Below are positions 17,294 through 25,555 of a stretch of 64,000 nucleotides of DNA, one piece after another. A model generated the notes under the pieces. It was not told the origin of the DNA. It did not search any database and worked only from the letters and a program-made list of their open reading frames with translations. Origin of the DNA: an uncultured Azospirillum sp. Lineage in GTDB: Bacteria > Pseudomonadota > Alphaproteobacteria > RF32 > CAG-239. The DNA lies in NCBI GenBank assembly GCA_900542055.1, contig UQMA01000003.1:11611-75610 (forward strand), in the 5' to 3' direction. Every line of letters starts with the position of its first letter. Positions within the stretch are counted from its first letter, which is position 1. Both the position numbers and the translations under genes were made by a program.

Positions 17294-17737
17294 ATGGATA
17301 AACTAACGTCTTTAGAATCTTATTTGCTTGAGCAAAAAGATATTTTTGCTATGGCAAATGCGGTTGTACCTTCATTTAGCTATCCTGATTTGGATAACAA
17401 AGCTTGTTTTGTTCCTTCTTTTGCTTTTATCAAAGCTTTATTAGAAACAAACGACAGCCGAATTTTTAAATTGCTGAATGACAGTATACAAAGTATGAGA
17501 GTTTTTGAATGCGCTATTGAAATCGGACACCGTCAATATATTGAAAAATATTACAACGGAGTGACCGGATGGATACCTTCAAGCAGTATTATACGTCTGC
17601 TTGAGCTGGGCTACAAAGACATTGCGATGGATTTTCTGAGAGTTTTCGCCCGTGTCTGCTTTGGCTATGACGAGCAGTTGATTAATTATCTTCGCAAACA
17701 CAATCTCAGTGATGAAGTTCGAGAGCTCTTTTATTAA
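17294..17737 (+). CDS. Hypothetical alpha-helical protein
   Basis: A 147-residue, probably soluble, helical protein. The pattern of pairs of short helices with conserved spacing (FIKALLETNDSRIFKLL, CAIEIGHRQYIEKYY, IIRLLELGYKDIAMDFL) resembles ankyrin- or HEAT-like helical repeats, but no repeat consensus is strong enough to name. No signal peptide is present. There is no clear Shine-Dalgarno site. It is followed by a strong terminator at 17751. I do not recognise the family. Confidence 0.6.
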   Translation: MDKLTSLESYLLEQKDIFAMANAVVPSFSYPDLDNKACFVPSFAFIKALLETNDSRIFKLLNDSIQSMRVFECAIEIGHRQYIEKYYNGVTGWIPSSSIIRLLELGYKDIAMDFLRVFARVCFGYDEQLINYLRKHNLSDEVRELFY

Positions 17738-17750
17738 GTCTCTAAACAAA

Positions 17751-17790
17751 AAAAATCTCTGATAAACATCACGTTTATCAGAGATTTTTT
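17751..17790 (+). terminator. Bidirectional intrinsic terminator
   Basis: A perfect 15-base stem (AAATCTCTGATAAAC paired with its complement around ATCAC) has A and T runs on either side. It serves the plus-strand gene ending at 17737 and the minus-strand gene ending at 17806. Confidence 0.9.
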
Positions 17791-17805
17791 ATTATAAAAC
17801 GAATA

Positions 17806-18111
17806 TCACCAACAGCGCTCAAGCTCCTTATTCTGCTCTTTGATAAAATCATCCAGAAGCTTTTCGCGGGAAGTAAGCAGCCTATCCAATTCCTGTCGGT
17901 CGCAATCGGTAATTTGTTCAAAAGGTTTATGGATAATTTCCAATTCCTTTTCAATAATTTTTGCTTTCTCCGATTGATATTCTCTTTCCATATCTTTCAG
18001 ATTTTGCAATTTCTGACTTAACAAACGCCGTTTCATATACAGCCAAATATACATGGCGCCGCTGAAAATAAATAAGAAAATCAGCGCAAACAGTAAATAA
18101 TAATGTTCCAT
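17806..18111 (-). CDS. Small membrane protein with coiled coil
   Basis: A 101-residue protein with one N-terminal membrane helix (about 5-25), a basic patch KRR, and then a long charged helix (residues 30-98) with heptad-like spacing that should form a coiled coil. It resembles small envelope-spanning or scaffold proteins in outline only. The family is not recognised. No neighbour suggests a role. Confidence 0.55.
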   Translation of the reverse strand: MEHYYLLFALIFLFIFSGAMYIWLYMKRRLLSQKLQNLKDMEREYQSEKAKIIEKELEIIHKPFEQITDCDRQELDRLLTSREKLLDDFIKEQNKELERCW

Positions 18112-18219
18112 AACGTTGTTTATTTAAAAATTAATAATAAGATTTGTATCTAAAATAAGCATTTTGCATAATTTTGTCAATCTTTAACCATCTCGAAAAT
18201 AAAAACAACCTCCCAAAAC

Positions 18220-18253
18220 AAAAAAAAGGCTCTCAGAAAACTCTGAAAGCCTT
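18220..18253 (-). terminator. Terminator after tRNA-Lys
   Basis: An 11-base stem (AGGCTTTCAGA with TCTGAGAGCCT, one G-U pair) is followed on the minus strand by seven T. It lies six bases downstream of the tRNA 3' end. Confidence 0.85.
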
Positions 18254-18258
18254 TCGAG

Positions 18259-18335
18259 TGGTAGGCGCGCAGGGATTCGAACCCTGGACCCACTGATTAA
18301 GAGTCAGTTGCTCTAGCCAACTGAGCTACGCACCC
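18259..18335 (-). tRNA. tRNA-Lys (anticodon CUU)
   Basis: A full cloverleaf on the minus strand: acceptor GGGTGCG/CGCGCCT, D arm GCTC/GAGC, anticodon stem ACTGA/TCAGT with loop CTCTTAA, and T arm CAGGG-TTCGAAT-CCCTG. CCA is encoded. Total length is 77 bases. The CUU anticodon reads AAG lysine codons. Confidence 0.97.
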
Positions 18336-18551
18336 ATAACATCCATGAACGGAATATAGACTGTTCAAATTTTATTTGCAACATTTTTTTTATATTTTTA
18401 TCATTTTTTTCTTGACATATTTTGTCAAAAATTGTACAAACATTTTCAGTTACTGATTTTTATTACAATTTTTATATGTAAAAGCTTATATTCAGAATAA
18501 TCAAAACAAAAATATTTGTTGCCATTATACATTATATTGCTGTCTCAAAAA

Positions 18552-18674
18552 AAGGGAACAGAGATGCATTTTTGCATTTTGTATATTTTTACCATAGTGA
18601 AACAACATATATATACCTCTGCTCCTGTTTTAAGGTAGTTTTTAGCTTGTGAAAGTTAAAACTGCCTTTTTTTA
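18552..18674 (+). ncRNA. Candidate small RNA ending in a strong terminator
   Basis: No coding frame occurs between tRNA-Lys and the U32 gene, yet the plus strand carries a foldable segment. CAGAG (near 18558) pairs with CTCTG (near 18620), ATGCA/TGCAT forms an inner hairpin, and GTATAT faces ATATAC. A long terminator stem (18633-18668) with seven T follows. The overall shape is a long hairpin with internal bulges. Which promoter drives it is unclear; a TTGACA lies upstream at about 18414. It may be a regulatory small RNA. Family assignment needs a covariance-model search. Confidence 0.35.
18633..18674 (+). terminator. Intrinsic terminator on the plus strand
   Basis: The stem AAGGTAGTTTTTAGC with GTTAAACTGCCTT (G-U tolerated) is followed by seven T. 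No annotated plus-strand gene precedes it, which is the main reason to suspect a small RNA here. Confidence 0.75.
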
Positions 18675-18699
18675 TTTTAAAAATTGAAATTCAGCTTCA

Positions 18700-18741
18700 A
18701 AAAAGTCCTTCAAAACCGCTAAAAGTTTTGAAGGACTTTCA
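18700..18741 (-). terminator. Terminator after the U32 protein gene
   Basis: A perfect 15-base stem (AAAGTCCTTCAAAAC and its complement) with an eight-base loop is followed on the minus strand by a T run. It lies about 25 bases past the stop at 18764. Confidence 0.85.
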
Positions 18742-18763
18742 TTATTTGCGTAAAGATATAACA

Positions 18764-21028
18764 TCAAAAACGATTATTATTTATATTGCCTTTAGCCGCC
18801 GCAGGAACATCTTTAAAGTTTTTAACCCGCTCCCATATAGCAGCCGCTTTCTCCGGCGGATAATTTTTATAACAAAAATCAACTCTGTAAAAATCAGCTT
18901 TGACTTGTTGAGCCTCTTTAGAAAAACACAAAGGTTTATCGTCAAAAACAAAAGTTTGGCAATTCTGCGACAAAGCCCAATAAGTTTTGCCGTCTTTTTG
19001 CAACATCATCCAACGTGTGCCTTTAGGACATTTGGCGCAAGGATTTTCTCTAATACAAACCGCACTTGAAAACAGCGGAAAATCTCCGTATATCGGAAAC
19101 ACCGTCGGCAACGGCGATTTTTCGGACAATTTTTGCAAATTATCCAAAGTATCCTCAACCGACAAAGTAACACGGCTTGCACCTATTTCGCCGGCCATTG
19201 CCGAAGCCTGACTATTCATGACATACAAGCTGCTGTCAAAAGCCAAATCAATTCCTCGTTCCGGCAATAAAGATAATGCCCACCAATTGCCGATTGTCCA
19301 TTTTTTGTAGCCGCTTTCCAACAGTTGTTTTATTTTTTTCTCCCATTGAACAGCATTTCTGGCCAAAGCCGGCAAAACAATGCGAATTTTTGATTTCGGC
19401 AAAGCCTTCAGCTCATCTAATTCGGTATCTAAACCAACAAAAATTTCAACTTCGGCAACATCGGACAAATCTATTTGCGACAAGCAGGACACATTATCGG
19501 TTCTGACAATCCAACGCCCTTTAAGCGTTTCACGCGGCTGCATAACTTCGGGAAGAATCCCATGTTTCAAACTCGGTTTTATTTGCTCATATAAATCTCT
19601 GCGCAGCTCATTCAACAAAGATACAGGCACAAAAAGCCCCTGAGGATTATTGATTGTTAATTTTTTTAACTCAAAAACAGTATCTCCGGTTTTGGCAAAA
19701 GCTTTCTTAACCGCATCTTCCGTCTTGACCGGATTTTCGGCTTTTTCAAACGAACCATTCACACAGCTTTGAACGCCGCCGACCTGAGCCGTAACTTTTT
19801 CAGACGCTATATCTACCTCAACATCAATCGGATACCGACGAATGAATTCTCCGGCTTTGGGTTTGCTGTAATCATAGCCGCCCTTCACTTCACTGGCTGA
19901 TGCCAAATAAATTTTTTGCCCTTTTGCCAAACCTGCTGCTTTCGGCGGCAATTGAACGGTTACATCGTCACCGGATAAAGCCTCAAAAACTTTGCGCCCT
20001 TTCACCTGCATATCCTGTACGGAAAATCCGAAAGGTTTTTCCTGTCCTTCTATTTCAATCTGCAAGCCGTCATGGCGTGAAATTTTATGACTGGCGTGAA
20101 AAATCATTCTGCCTTTGAAAACTTGTTCAACTTTTCCTACCGGCAGCCCTCTATGACCGACAAAATCACGATCAACCACGGTTTTATCTTTACCGTTAAA
20201 CATAAATTTACACCATGGACGTGAAAAAATTTGTTTTATATTTTCTTCTTTTTGAATTTGCGCTCCATGCCCGTCTAAGATATTGCGATAATAATCGGTA
20301 ACAGCTGCCACATATAAAGCGTTTTTCTTACGCCCTTCTATTTTAAGCGATGTAACCGGCATTTTCAGCACATCGTCTTGCAGCGCCATATCTTTCATTG
20401 AAAAATAGTGTTTTTCTCCGGCAGCTCCCTTAAAAGCAGAACGGCAAGGATATAAACATTTTCCGCGATTGGCGCTGCGTCCGCTTTCAAGCGATGAAAA
20501 CAGGCATAAACCGCTGTATGAATAACACAAAGCGCCATGAATAAAAGCTTCGGTTTCCAAATTAGGAATAGAAGCAATATCTTTTATTTCAGCCAAAGAG
20601 AGTTCTCGCGCCAAAACAACACGCTTAAAACCAATTTTTTGCAAAGCCAAAGCGCCTTGCTTATTATGCACGGCCATTTGCGTGCTGGCATGAAGTTCCA
20701 ACTCCGGATATTGCTCTTTTATAATGCGGGCAACGCCCAAATCCTGAAGAATTATACCGTCAACGCGGCAATTAGAACAAATATCCAAACTCTTCAGCAA
20801 TTCGGGCAATTCGCTTTCCTGAACCAAAGTGTTAACCGCAGCATAAACTTTACGTTTCAGGTTATGGGCATAGCCAACAAAAGCATTTAATTCGGTTTCG
20901 TCAAAATTTGCCGCAGTTGCCCTTGCAGAAAAGTGTTTTAACCCAAGATAAACGGCATCGGCTCCATAATATAAAGCGGCATAACCGGCTTCAATATCTC
21001 CGGCCGGAGCCAAAAGTTCTTTTTTCAT
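18764..21028 (-). CDS. U32-family protein, RlhA-like
   Basis: A 754-residue protein. The N-terminal barrel has the family landmarks LLAPAGDIEAGYAALYYGADAVYLG, ELHASTQMAVHN and AFIHGALCYSYSGLC, then SGRSANRGKC, YPCR and LKIEGRKKNALYV. Four Cys near residues 168-195 are positioned as in the iron-sulfur site of U32 tRNA/rRNA hydroxylases. The C-terminal half matches the DUF3656-containing architecture of E. coli RlhA (YdcP), which hydroxylates C2501 of 23S rRNA, although this protein is about 100 residues longer. Family members are annotated as collagenase-like peptidases, but an RNA-hydroxylation role is more likely. It sits just downstream of the MsbA-like gene. Confidence 0.85.
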   Translation of the reverse strand: MKKELLAPAGDIEAGYAALYYGADAVYLGLKHFSARATAANFDETELNAFVGYAHNLKRKVYAAVNTLVQESELPELLKSLDICSNCRVDGIILQDLGVARIIKEQYPELELHASTQMAVHNKQGALALQKIGFKRVVLARELSLAEIKDIASIPNLETEAFIHGALCYSYSGLCLFSSLESGRSANRGKCLYPCRSAFKGAAGEKHYFSMKDMALQDDVLKMPVTSLKIEGRKKNALYVAAVTDYYRNILDGHGAQIQKEENIKQIFSRPWCKFMFNGKDKTVVDRDFVGHRGLPVGKVEQVFKGRMIFHASHKISRHDGLQIEIEGQEKPFGFSVQDMQVKGRKVFEALSGDDVTVQLPPKAAGLAKGQKIYLASASEVKGGYDYSKPKAGEFIRRYPIDVEVDIASEKVTAQVGGVQSCVNGSFEKAENPVKTEDAVKKAFAKTGDTVFELKKLTINNPQGLFVPVSLLNELRRDLYEQIKPSLKHGILPEVMQPRETLKGRWIVRTDNVSCLSQIDLSDVAEVEIFVGLDTELDELKALPKSKIRIVLPALARNAVQWEKKIKQLLESGYKKWTIGNWWALSLLPERGIDLAFDSSLYVMNSQASAMAGEIGASRVTLSVEDTLDNLQKLSEKSPLPTVFPIYGDFPLFSSAVCIRENPCAKCPKGTRWMMLQKDGKTYWALSQNCQTFVFDDKPLCFSKEAQQVKADFYRVDFCYKNYPPEKAAAIWERVKNFKDVPAAAKGNINNNRF

Positions 21029-21040
21029 TGCAAACCTCTC

Positions 21041-22804
21041 TTATTTCAATTGGCTTTTATAAAGCGAAGCATACACACCGTTTTCTTTAGCCAACAATTC
21101 CTCATGCGTACCGCTTTCAACAATTTCGCCGTAATTAACAACGACAATTCTGTCAGCATTGCGTACGGTTGACAATCGGTGGGCAATAATAAAGACAGTT
21201 CTGTCTTTCATTAAATTATCAATAGCCTGCTGCACAACCGCTTCCGATTTGTTATCCAAAGCCGAAGTTGCTTCGTCCAAAATAACAATAGGCGCATTTT
21301 TGATAAACGCGCGCGCAATGGCAATACGCTGTTTCTGACCGCCGGAAAGCAGCACGCCCCGTTCACCGATTTCTGTATCCAAACCTTTATCTAAACTGGC
21401 TATAAACTCATCTAAACAAGCGTTCTTAACCGCATATTTTATTTCTTCGTCAGAAGCATTCTCATTACCCAATAAAATATTATCTCTGATTGTTCCGGCA
21501 AACAAAAAGTTATCCTGAAAAACCACCGCGATATTGTCGCGCAGAGAGTTCAAATCATATTTGCGAATATCAATTCCGTCAATCATAACAGAACCCGCTT
21601 TAACATCGTAAAAACGAGGCAGCAAATTAACCAAAGTTGTTTTTCCGCCGCCGGAATTTCCTACAAACGCTATCGTCTGTCCGACTTTAATCAATAAATT
21701 GATATTTTTAAGCACCGGCTTGTTGCGAACGTAAGAAAAAGACACATCTTTATATTCAATGGCATCTTTAACTTCTTTCAAAGCAATTGGATTTTCACAA
21801 TTGTGAATAGCCGGAATTCGTTCCAAAAGCGAAAACACACGTTCCATGGCCATAAACGCCATTTGTACATTGTTATAGTTATTGCCGATTGATTTAATCG
21901 GATTATACAACATAATCAACGCCGTAATAAAAGACACAAAGTTACCGGCCGTAATTTCTTTATGAACAATCAAATAGCTGCCTATCCAAATAATAAGGGC
22001 AATCCCCAGCGAAACGATAAAATGCATCAAAGGCGACATCATTCCCGTGCGCTGAATCATTTTTATGCCCAATTTAAACACCGATTTTAGTGTATCGTGA
22101 AAACGTTTGCGCTGATAACCGTATAGATTGTATGATGTAATAATTCGGTTGCCGCTGTAAGTTTCATTATAGTGGCTCATAACCGCAGCGCCCGAAAAAA
22201 TGGTTTTATCCATAACTGATTTAATTTTACGGCGTACGGTTGTTAACGGATATAAAGCGCCGAACAAAACCACAACCGCCACCACCGCCAACTGCCATGA
22301 GTTGTAAAACAAAACGGCAATAAGCGAAATAGACGAAAACACACGGGTGGTAAACAATTTAAGGTTTGACAGCAAACCGTTGCAAGCGGCATCGACATCG
22401 TTATTGTAACGCATCATAACATTGCCTGAAGTTGTGGTGTCAAAAAAACTTGCCTCATTAAACATAAGTTTGTCAAACAAATCCATTTTAACATCATTGG
22501 CAATTTTGCGCCCAACCCAAGTGTTCAGATAAGTCGCGGCATAGTTTAACGAACTTTGCATACAGCTGAAAACAATAATCAGCAAGGGAATATAACTGGT
22601 CGCATGGGTCGATTTTTCCACCATGACCACATCCATATAGGGTTTGAGTGACCACGCGACAACCGCATCCATCGAACCAATCGGAATAGTAATCAGCACA
22701 GATATGAGAGCCCTAAACCAATATGGCTTTACATAAGGAAAAATTTTGCGATAGTTAACCACAAAATTAAGCGACATTATCATAGCAATAATTTTTTTGA
22801 ACAT
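21041..22804 (-). CDS. MsbA-like ABC exporter (fused membrane and ATPase domains)
   Basis: A 587-residue half-exporter: six membrane helices in the first 320 residues, then a nucleotide-binding domain. Walker A GNSGGGKTT is near residue 383, the signature LLSGGQKQR near 486, and Walker B IVILDEATSALD follows, with the switch histidine in IIAHRLSTV. The size and sequence pattern fit MsbA, which flips lipid A-core across the inner membrane as a homodimer. Other lipid or peptide exporters of the same type cannot be excluded. The U32 gene follows 12 bases downstream on the same strand. Confidence 0.85.
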   Translation of the reverse strand: MFKKIIAMIMSLNFVVNYRKIFPYVKPYWFRALISVLITIPIGSMDAVVAWSLKPYMDVVMVEKSTHATSYIPLLIIVFSCMQSSLNYAATYLNTWVGRKIANDVKMDLFDKLMFNEASFFDTTTSGNVMMRYNNDVDAACNGLLSNLKLFTTRVFSSISLIAVLFYNSWQLAVVAVVVLFGALYPLTTVRRKIKSVMDKTIFSGAAVMSHYNETYSGNRIITSYNLYGYQRKRFHDTLKSVFKLGIKMIQRTGMMSPLMHFIVSLGIALIIWIGSYLIVHKEITAGNFVSFITALIMLYNPIKSIGNNYNNVQMAFMAMERVFSLLERIPAIHNCENPIALKEVKDAIEYKDVSFSYVRNKPVLKNINLLIKVGQTIAFVGNSGGGKTTLVNLLPRFYDVKAGSVMIDGIDIRKYDLNSLRDNIAVVFQDNFLFAGTIRDNILLGNENASDEEIKYAVKNACLDEFIASLDKGLDTEIGERGVLLSGGQKQRIAIARAFIKNAPIVILDEATSALDNKSEAVVQQAIDNLMKDRTVFIIAHRLSTVRNADRIVVVNYGEIVESGTHEELLAKENGVYASLYKSQLK

Positions 22805-22880
22805 AGGTCTTCTTCATCAATGTTAAAAATCAGGCACATAATATGCAATTTTTAATAGTTTGCCAAGAATTTTTATCGAC

Positions 22881-23081
22881 TTATTGACACAAAGCCAGTT
22901 CTCGACGCAATTTATCAATTCTGGACAGCCATTCCCAAAAATGAGGAGCCTGCTCAAAACTCAATTTTTCCAATTCTTCGGCAACATTTTCTCCAGCCGG
23001 CGGATAAACCGGACAATAATCATAATTTTCCTTTGCGCATGAGCTCAAGCAAAGCATTGCGATCGGCATTAGGACGCGCAT
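22881..23081 (-). CDS. Outer-membrane spanin (Rz1-like lipoprotein)
   Basis: A 66-residue lipoprotein starting at the ATG at 23081. A short hydrophobic signal ends in the lipobox LSSC, giving a mature protein that begins at Cys near residue 15. A Pro-containing stretch (YCPVYPPAGE) follows, then a helical tail. Its first 62 bases overlap the end of the inner-membrane spanin gene in another frame, the classic nested Rz/Rz1 layout. It should join the inner spanin across the periplasm and fuse the two membranes at the end of lysis. It is the last gene of the phage late operon. Confidence 0.75.
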   Translation of the reverse strand: MRVLMPIAMLCLSSCAKENYDYCPVYPPAGENVAEELEKLSFEQAPHFWEWLSRIDKLRRELALCQ

Positions 23082-23226
23082 AAATTTCTGATTTTTTTCT
23101 TTCCACATACCTTATCACCTCAACTTTTTTCGTTAAAATTTCGGTTTTTGTCCGAGAAACTCCAAAAATATACGAGGCGGCAACCAAAGCCGCCGCCATC
23201 ATCAATATCAAAATTGTTTTTGCCAT
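23020..23226 (-). CDS. Inner-membrane spanin (Rz-like)
   Basis: A 68-residue protein from the ATG at 23226, overlapping the preceding small gene by one base (TAATG). One N-terminal membrane helix (4-20) is followed by a charged helical periplasmic domain (RTKTEILTKKVEVIRYVERK). This is short for an Rz protein but has the right topology, and the outer spanin is nested in its 3' end. Assignment rests on architecture and context, not on residue identity. Confidence 0.65.
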   Translation of the reverse strand: MAKTILILMMAAALVAASYIFGVSRTKTEILTKKVEVIRYVERKKSEIYARPNADRNALLELMRKGKL

Positions 23227-23369
23227 TAAAGCAAGTCCGCAATACGGCTTCCGGCAAAACACAATGCAACTGTTATTCCCCATAAAAGCCAATAAAGACT
23301 TTTGTGTTTTACGGCCTGAACAACAAGCCATTTAAAAAAACGATAACGGCAAAATTTATGTTCTTTCAT
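23226..23369 (-). CDS. Small membrane protein, possible holin
   Basis: A 47-residue protein beginning at the ATG at 23369 with an AAAGGAGAAAAA site. A basic N-terminus (KEHKFCRYRFFK) is followed by a Trp- and Leu-rich stretch and one clear membrane helix (about 26-42). It lies between the endolysin and the spanins, where phages commonly place a holin. A one-helix pinholin-like role is possible. It could also be a release regulator or an unrelated small phage protein. Confidence 0.55.
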   Translation of the reverse strand: MKEHKFCRYRFFKWLVVQAVKHKSLYWLLWGITVALCFAGSRIADLL

Positions 23370-23389
23370 TTTTTCTCCTTTGCTTAAAA

Positions 23390-23830
23390 CTATTTTATAT
23401 CATTATAAAAAAGATGATTTTTTGTTTCATAGCATGGGCTATGATGCTGCGCCCACTTCGGACAAATGCCTTTTACATGATAAAATGTTGCATTGTTGGT
23501 AAAATCAGTTAAACGCTTTGAAAGCGCTTTTTGAGCTGTTTTTAAACACAAAACAAATATTTTATCATTTTCATCAACCGCAAACAATTTTCGATAATTA
23601 ATGTCATTTTTGTTCCAGCAGCTGAATTGAAATTTTTTCAAACAGGTTTGCTTTATCGAAGCTTTTTTCTTTCCTTTTTCTACAACATACCCCGTAAACC
23701 ATTTGCCTGCGCGGTAACGATTGATAATAACTCTGGCAACCGCTTCAATTCCTTCTTGCCCGTCGCCTCTGGCCTCGCCCCACAGCGTGCGTGCCATAAT
23801 TTGCAAATCATCAAAATTTTCAGGCTCCAT
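23390..23830 (-). CDS. SleB-type cell wall hydrolase (phage endolysin)
   Basis: A 146-residue enzyme from the ATG at 23830 (AAGGAGGACGC upstream), overlapping the previous gene by 11 bases. It has the Hydrolase_2/SleB core: LQIMARTLWGEARGDGQEG with the catalytic Glu in the WGEARG element, AVARVIINR, and FSCWN downstream, then ATFYHV near the end. The family cleaves peptidoglycan as a lytic transglycosylase or amidase-like cortex enzyme. No signal peptide is visible, so it needs a holin to cross the membrane. The same family is used as endolysin by several alphaproteobacterial phages. Confidence 0.9.
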   Translation of the reverse strand: MEPENFDDLQIMARTLWGEARGDGQEGIEAVARVIINRYRAGKWFTGYVVEKGKKKASIKQTCLKKFQFSCWNKNDINYRKLFAVDENDKIFVLCLKTAQKALSKRLTDFTNNATFYHVKGICPKWAQHHSPCYETKNHLFYNDIK

Positions 23831-24104
23831 TGCGTCCTCCTTTGCATTTGCAATTAAGCAGCAAATCCAGTTTATTTTCAAAACTGTCAAACTTGCTTTC
23901 CAGTTTAGCCAACATAATATTTTGCTGATTTTGCATTAAAACAGCCGAAGCCGTTTCTTTATCGGCTTTATCAAGACGCATTGTCATTATATTCAAACGC
24001 TCTTCCAAAGCTCCTTTCCAACTTCCTATTTTTATCAAATTCCACAGCACTCCGATTAATGCCGCTACCCCCGAAACCCCGCCGGTTATAACTATATTTT
24101 CCAT
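23820..24104 (-). CDS. Phage membrane protein with coiled coil (holin-associated?)
   Basis: A 94-residue protein: a glycine-containing hydrophobic helix (about 5-24), then a basic turn and a helical region rich in Glu, Lys and Gln (residues 35-85) that should form a coiled coil, ending in a CKCKGG tail. The layout is like small phage proteins annotated as holin or XhlA-type haemolysin. It directly precedes and overlaps the endolysin gene. The holin role is inferred from position and topology; the 47-residue protein nearby is the competing candidate. Confidence 0.55.
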   Translation of the reverse strand: MENIVITGGVSGVAALIGVLWNLIKIGSWKGALEERLNIMTMRLDKADKETASAVLMQNQQNIMLAKLESKFDSFENKLDLLLNCKCKGGRNGA

Positions 24105-24137
24105 TTTAACACCTCACAAAAAAAGGGCTTACGCCCA

Positions 24138-24425
24138 TTATTCTTTCGGATACTTGTCTTTAACACCGCTGATTTTTTCCACCCATAAATTTGTATTATT
24201 GACTTTATCCCAATAAATCATATCCAGCTGTTCTCCAATATCAGGATAAGCAGCCAATCTTTTTTCACGATAGGTTAAAATTTCGGCTTTGCTTTTCTCG
24301 CAATAAAAACAATTATTATTTTCAATAATTTCATAACCATGGGCATTGCACCAATCCGACCACTTTTCGTAAAGTTCGGCATCAAAATACGCTCTTTCCA
24401 TTTTTATATTTTTGAAATCAACCAT
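24138..24425 (-). CDS. Small phage tail-associated protein
   Basis: A 95-residue protein whose second half contains REKRLAAYPDIGEQLDMIYWD and ends in GVKDKYPKE. The YPxIGxQLDxxYW pattern followed by a terminal KxKYP is common in small proteins encoded next to phage fibre genes (tail-fibre accessory or assembly proteins). It sits just downstream of the fibre gene. There is no membrane segment. The exact role, structural or chaperone, cannot be decided here. Confidence 0.6.
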   Translation of the reverse strand: MVDFKNIKMERAYFDAELYEKWSDWCNAHGYEIIENNNCFYCEKSKAEILTYREKRLAAYPDIGEQLDMIYWDKVNNTNLWVEKISGVKDKYPKE

Positions 24426-24434
24426 AGTTTTCTC

Positions 24435-25205
24435 CTAAAAACCTATCGCTATCCACCACCAGGCAGCAGTATTGACGGTGTAACATTTAAATCCGGTTGT
24501 TGAATAACTGCGTATCAAAAGCGTATAAACCCCATTGGTTGCCGTGGCTGTTGAAGTTCGACCGGTGGCAATGGCATAAGACGTGCCGGAAAAAGGCTGT
24601 TTATAAGTTATGGAAGCCGTTGTGTTGTCAACAACAAGTCTTCCCCATTGCAAAATAAGTCCGCTGGCGAATTTTATATAGCCGTTTCCCTTATCCGTTA
24701 CATTTCCGCCATTTACGAAAGCCGTCGTCGCAACCAGATTTGAAATATCGTTTTTTTCAGCTGTCATTGCCTGCAGCAATCCGCTGAAAGTTTTATCACC
24801 GATAATATTCTGCTCGCCGTCAAGCGTTACGATATTTTCCAATGATGCGGCTATTTGTTGCAAACCATTATCAACAAACTCATCAACTTTGTCTTTTGCC
24901 GTCAAAAGAACATCATTTGCGCCTTTAGCCGACTGCGCCGCTGCCTCCGCATTTTGTTCGGCTTGTTCAACCAGCTGTTCAACATTTTTTCGACCTTCCG
25001 CCGCTGTTTCTTTCAGCAGTTGTTTTTGCTTTTCCGAACAGACATTAATCTCCGGCATGGCTACATTATCGACATAATATTTTATTTCTTCTTCTCCTGA
25101 TTTTATATACCTGATGTCAATTTTAGTATCTAAATCTACATCTTTCTGAAACAAAACACTGAAATCTTTTGCCGCATAATTTTCAAACAAATTAACTTCT
25201 GCCAT
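24435..25205 (-). CDS. Phage tail fibre protein
   Basis: A 256-residue protein from the ATG at 25205 with a GAGGAGG site, overlapping the previous gene by 14 bases. A beta-rich start is followed by an Ala-, Glu- and Gln-rich helix (about 65-120) suited to a trimeric coiled coil. The C-terminal domain contains NGYIKFASGLILQWGR and ends in WWWIAIGF, the signature of gp53-like fibre tips. It probably sits at the distal end of a fibre and contacts the host surface. The adjacent BppU-like and collar-domain genes fit the same apparatus. Confidence 0.8.
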   Translation of the reverse strand: MAEVNLFENYAAKDFSVLFQKDVDLDTKIDIRYIKSGEEEIKYYVDNVAMPEINVCSEKQKQLLKETAAEGRKNVEQLVEQAEQNAEAAAQSAKGANDVLLTAKDKVDEFVDNGLQQIAASLENIVTLDGEQNIIGDKTFSGLLQAMTAEKNDISNLVATTAFVNGGNVTDKGNGYIKFASGLILQWGRLVVDNTTASITYKQPFSGTSYAIATGRTSTATATNGVYTLLIRSYSTTGFKCYTVNTAAWWWIAIGF

Positions 25206-25554
25206 CAGTAACCTCCTCGCTGATTTGAAATACACCGTTAGCGGTCATATCTTGCGGAAAAATTGTATGAACATCGCCGTTTTTAAGAACTGTTTTTATG
25301 TTCACCTCATAAAATCCGACATCCATTAAGGTATGCTGCGGTTTTATTTTTATCCGCGCCGTACCTTTTTCGGCATTAATGATTTCAGCGGCAATTTTGT
25401 GTAAAAATTCTCCTTTGGAACTTTGTATAACAAGAAAAACCGAGACCCCCTCAATATTCATGGGTTCTCCATTTTTCAATTTAAAATTCATCACAATATC
25501 AAAACTGTCGCCTCTGCGAATTAAAATTCCGTTTTGTGTCATCAATCCTGCCAT
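25192..25554 (-). CDS. BppU-like fibre or baseplate protein
   Basis: A 120-residue, probably all-beta protein. The opening QNGILIRRGDSFDIVMNF and the later EPMNIEGVSVFLVI and GFYEVNIKTVL segments match the immunoglobulin-like domain found in BppU-type baseplate and fibre-linker proteins of phages. It is flanked by, and overlaps, fibre genes. It probably connects the fibre to the tail hub. No catalytic residues are apparent. Confidence 0.65.
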   Translation of the reverse strand: MAGLMTQNGILIRRGDSFDIVMNFKLKNGEPMNIEGVSVFLVIQSSKGEFLHKIAAEIINAEKGTARIKIKPQHTLMDVGFYEVNIKTVLKNGDVHTIFPQDMTANGVFQISEEVTDGRS

Positions 25555-25555
25555 A

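Noticed and set aside
22805..22880. Phage attachment site next to the MsbA-like gene
   Set aside because: No repeat shared between this spacer and the other end near 38,930 could be seen, and no tRNA adjoins either end.
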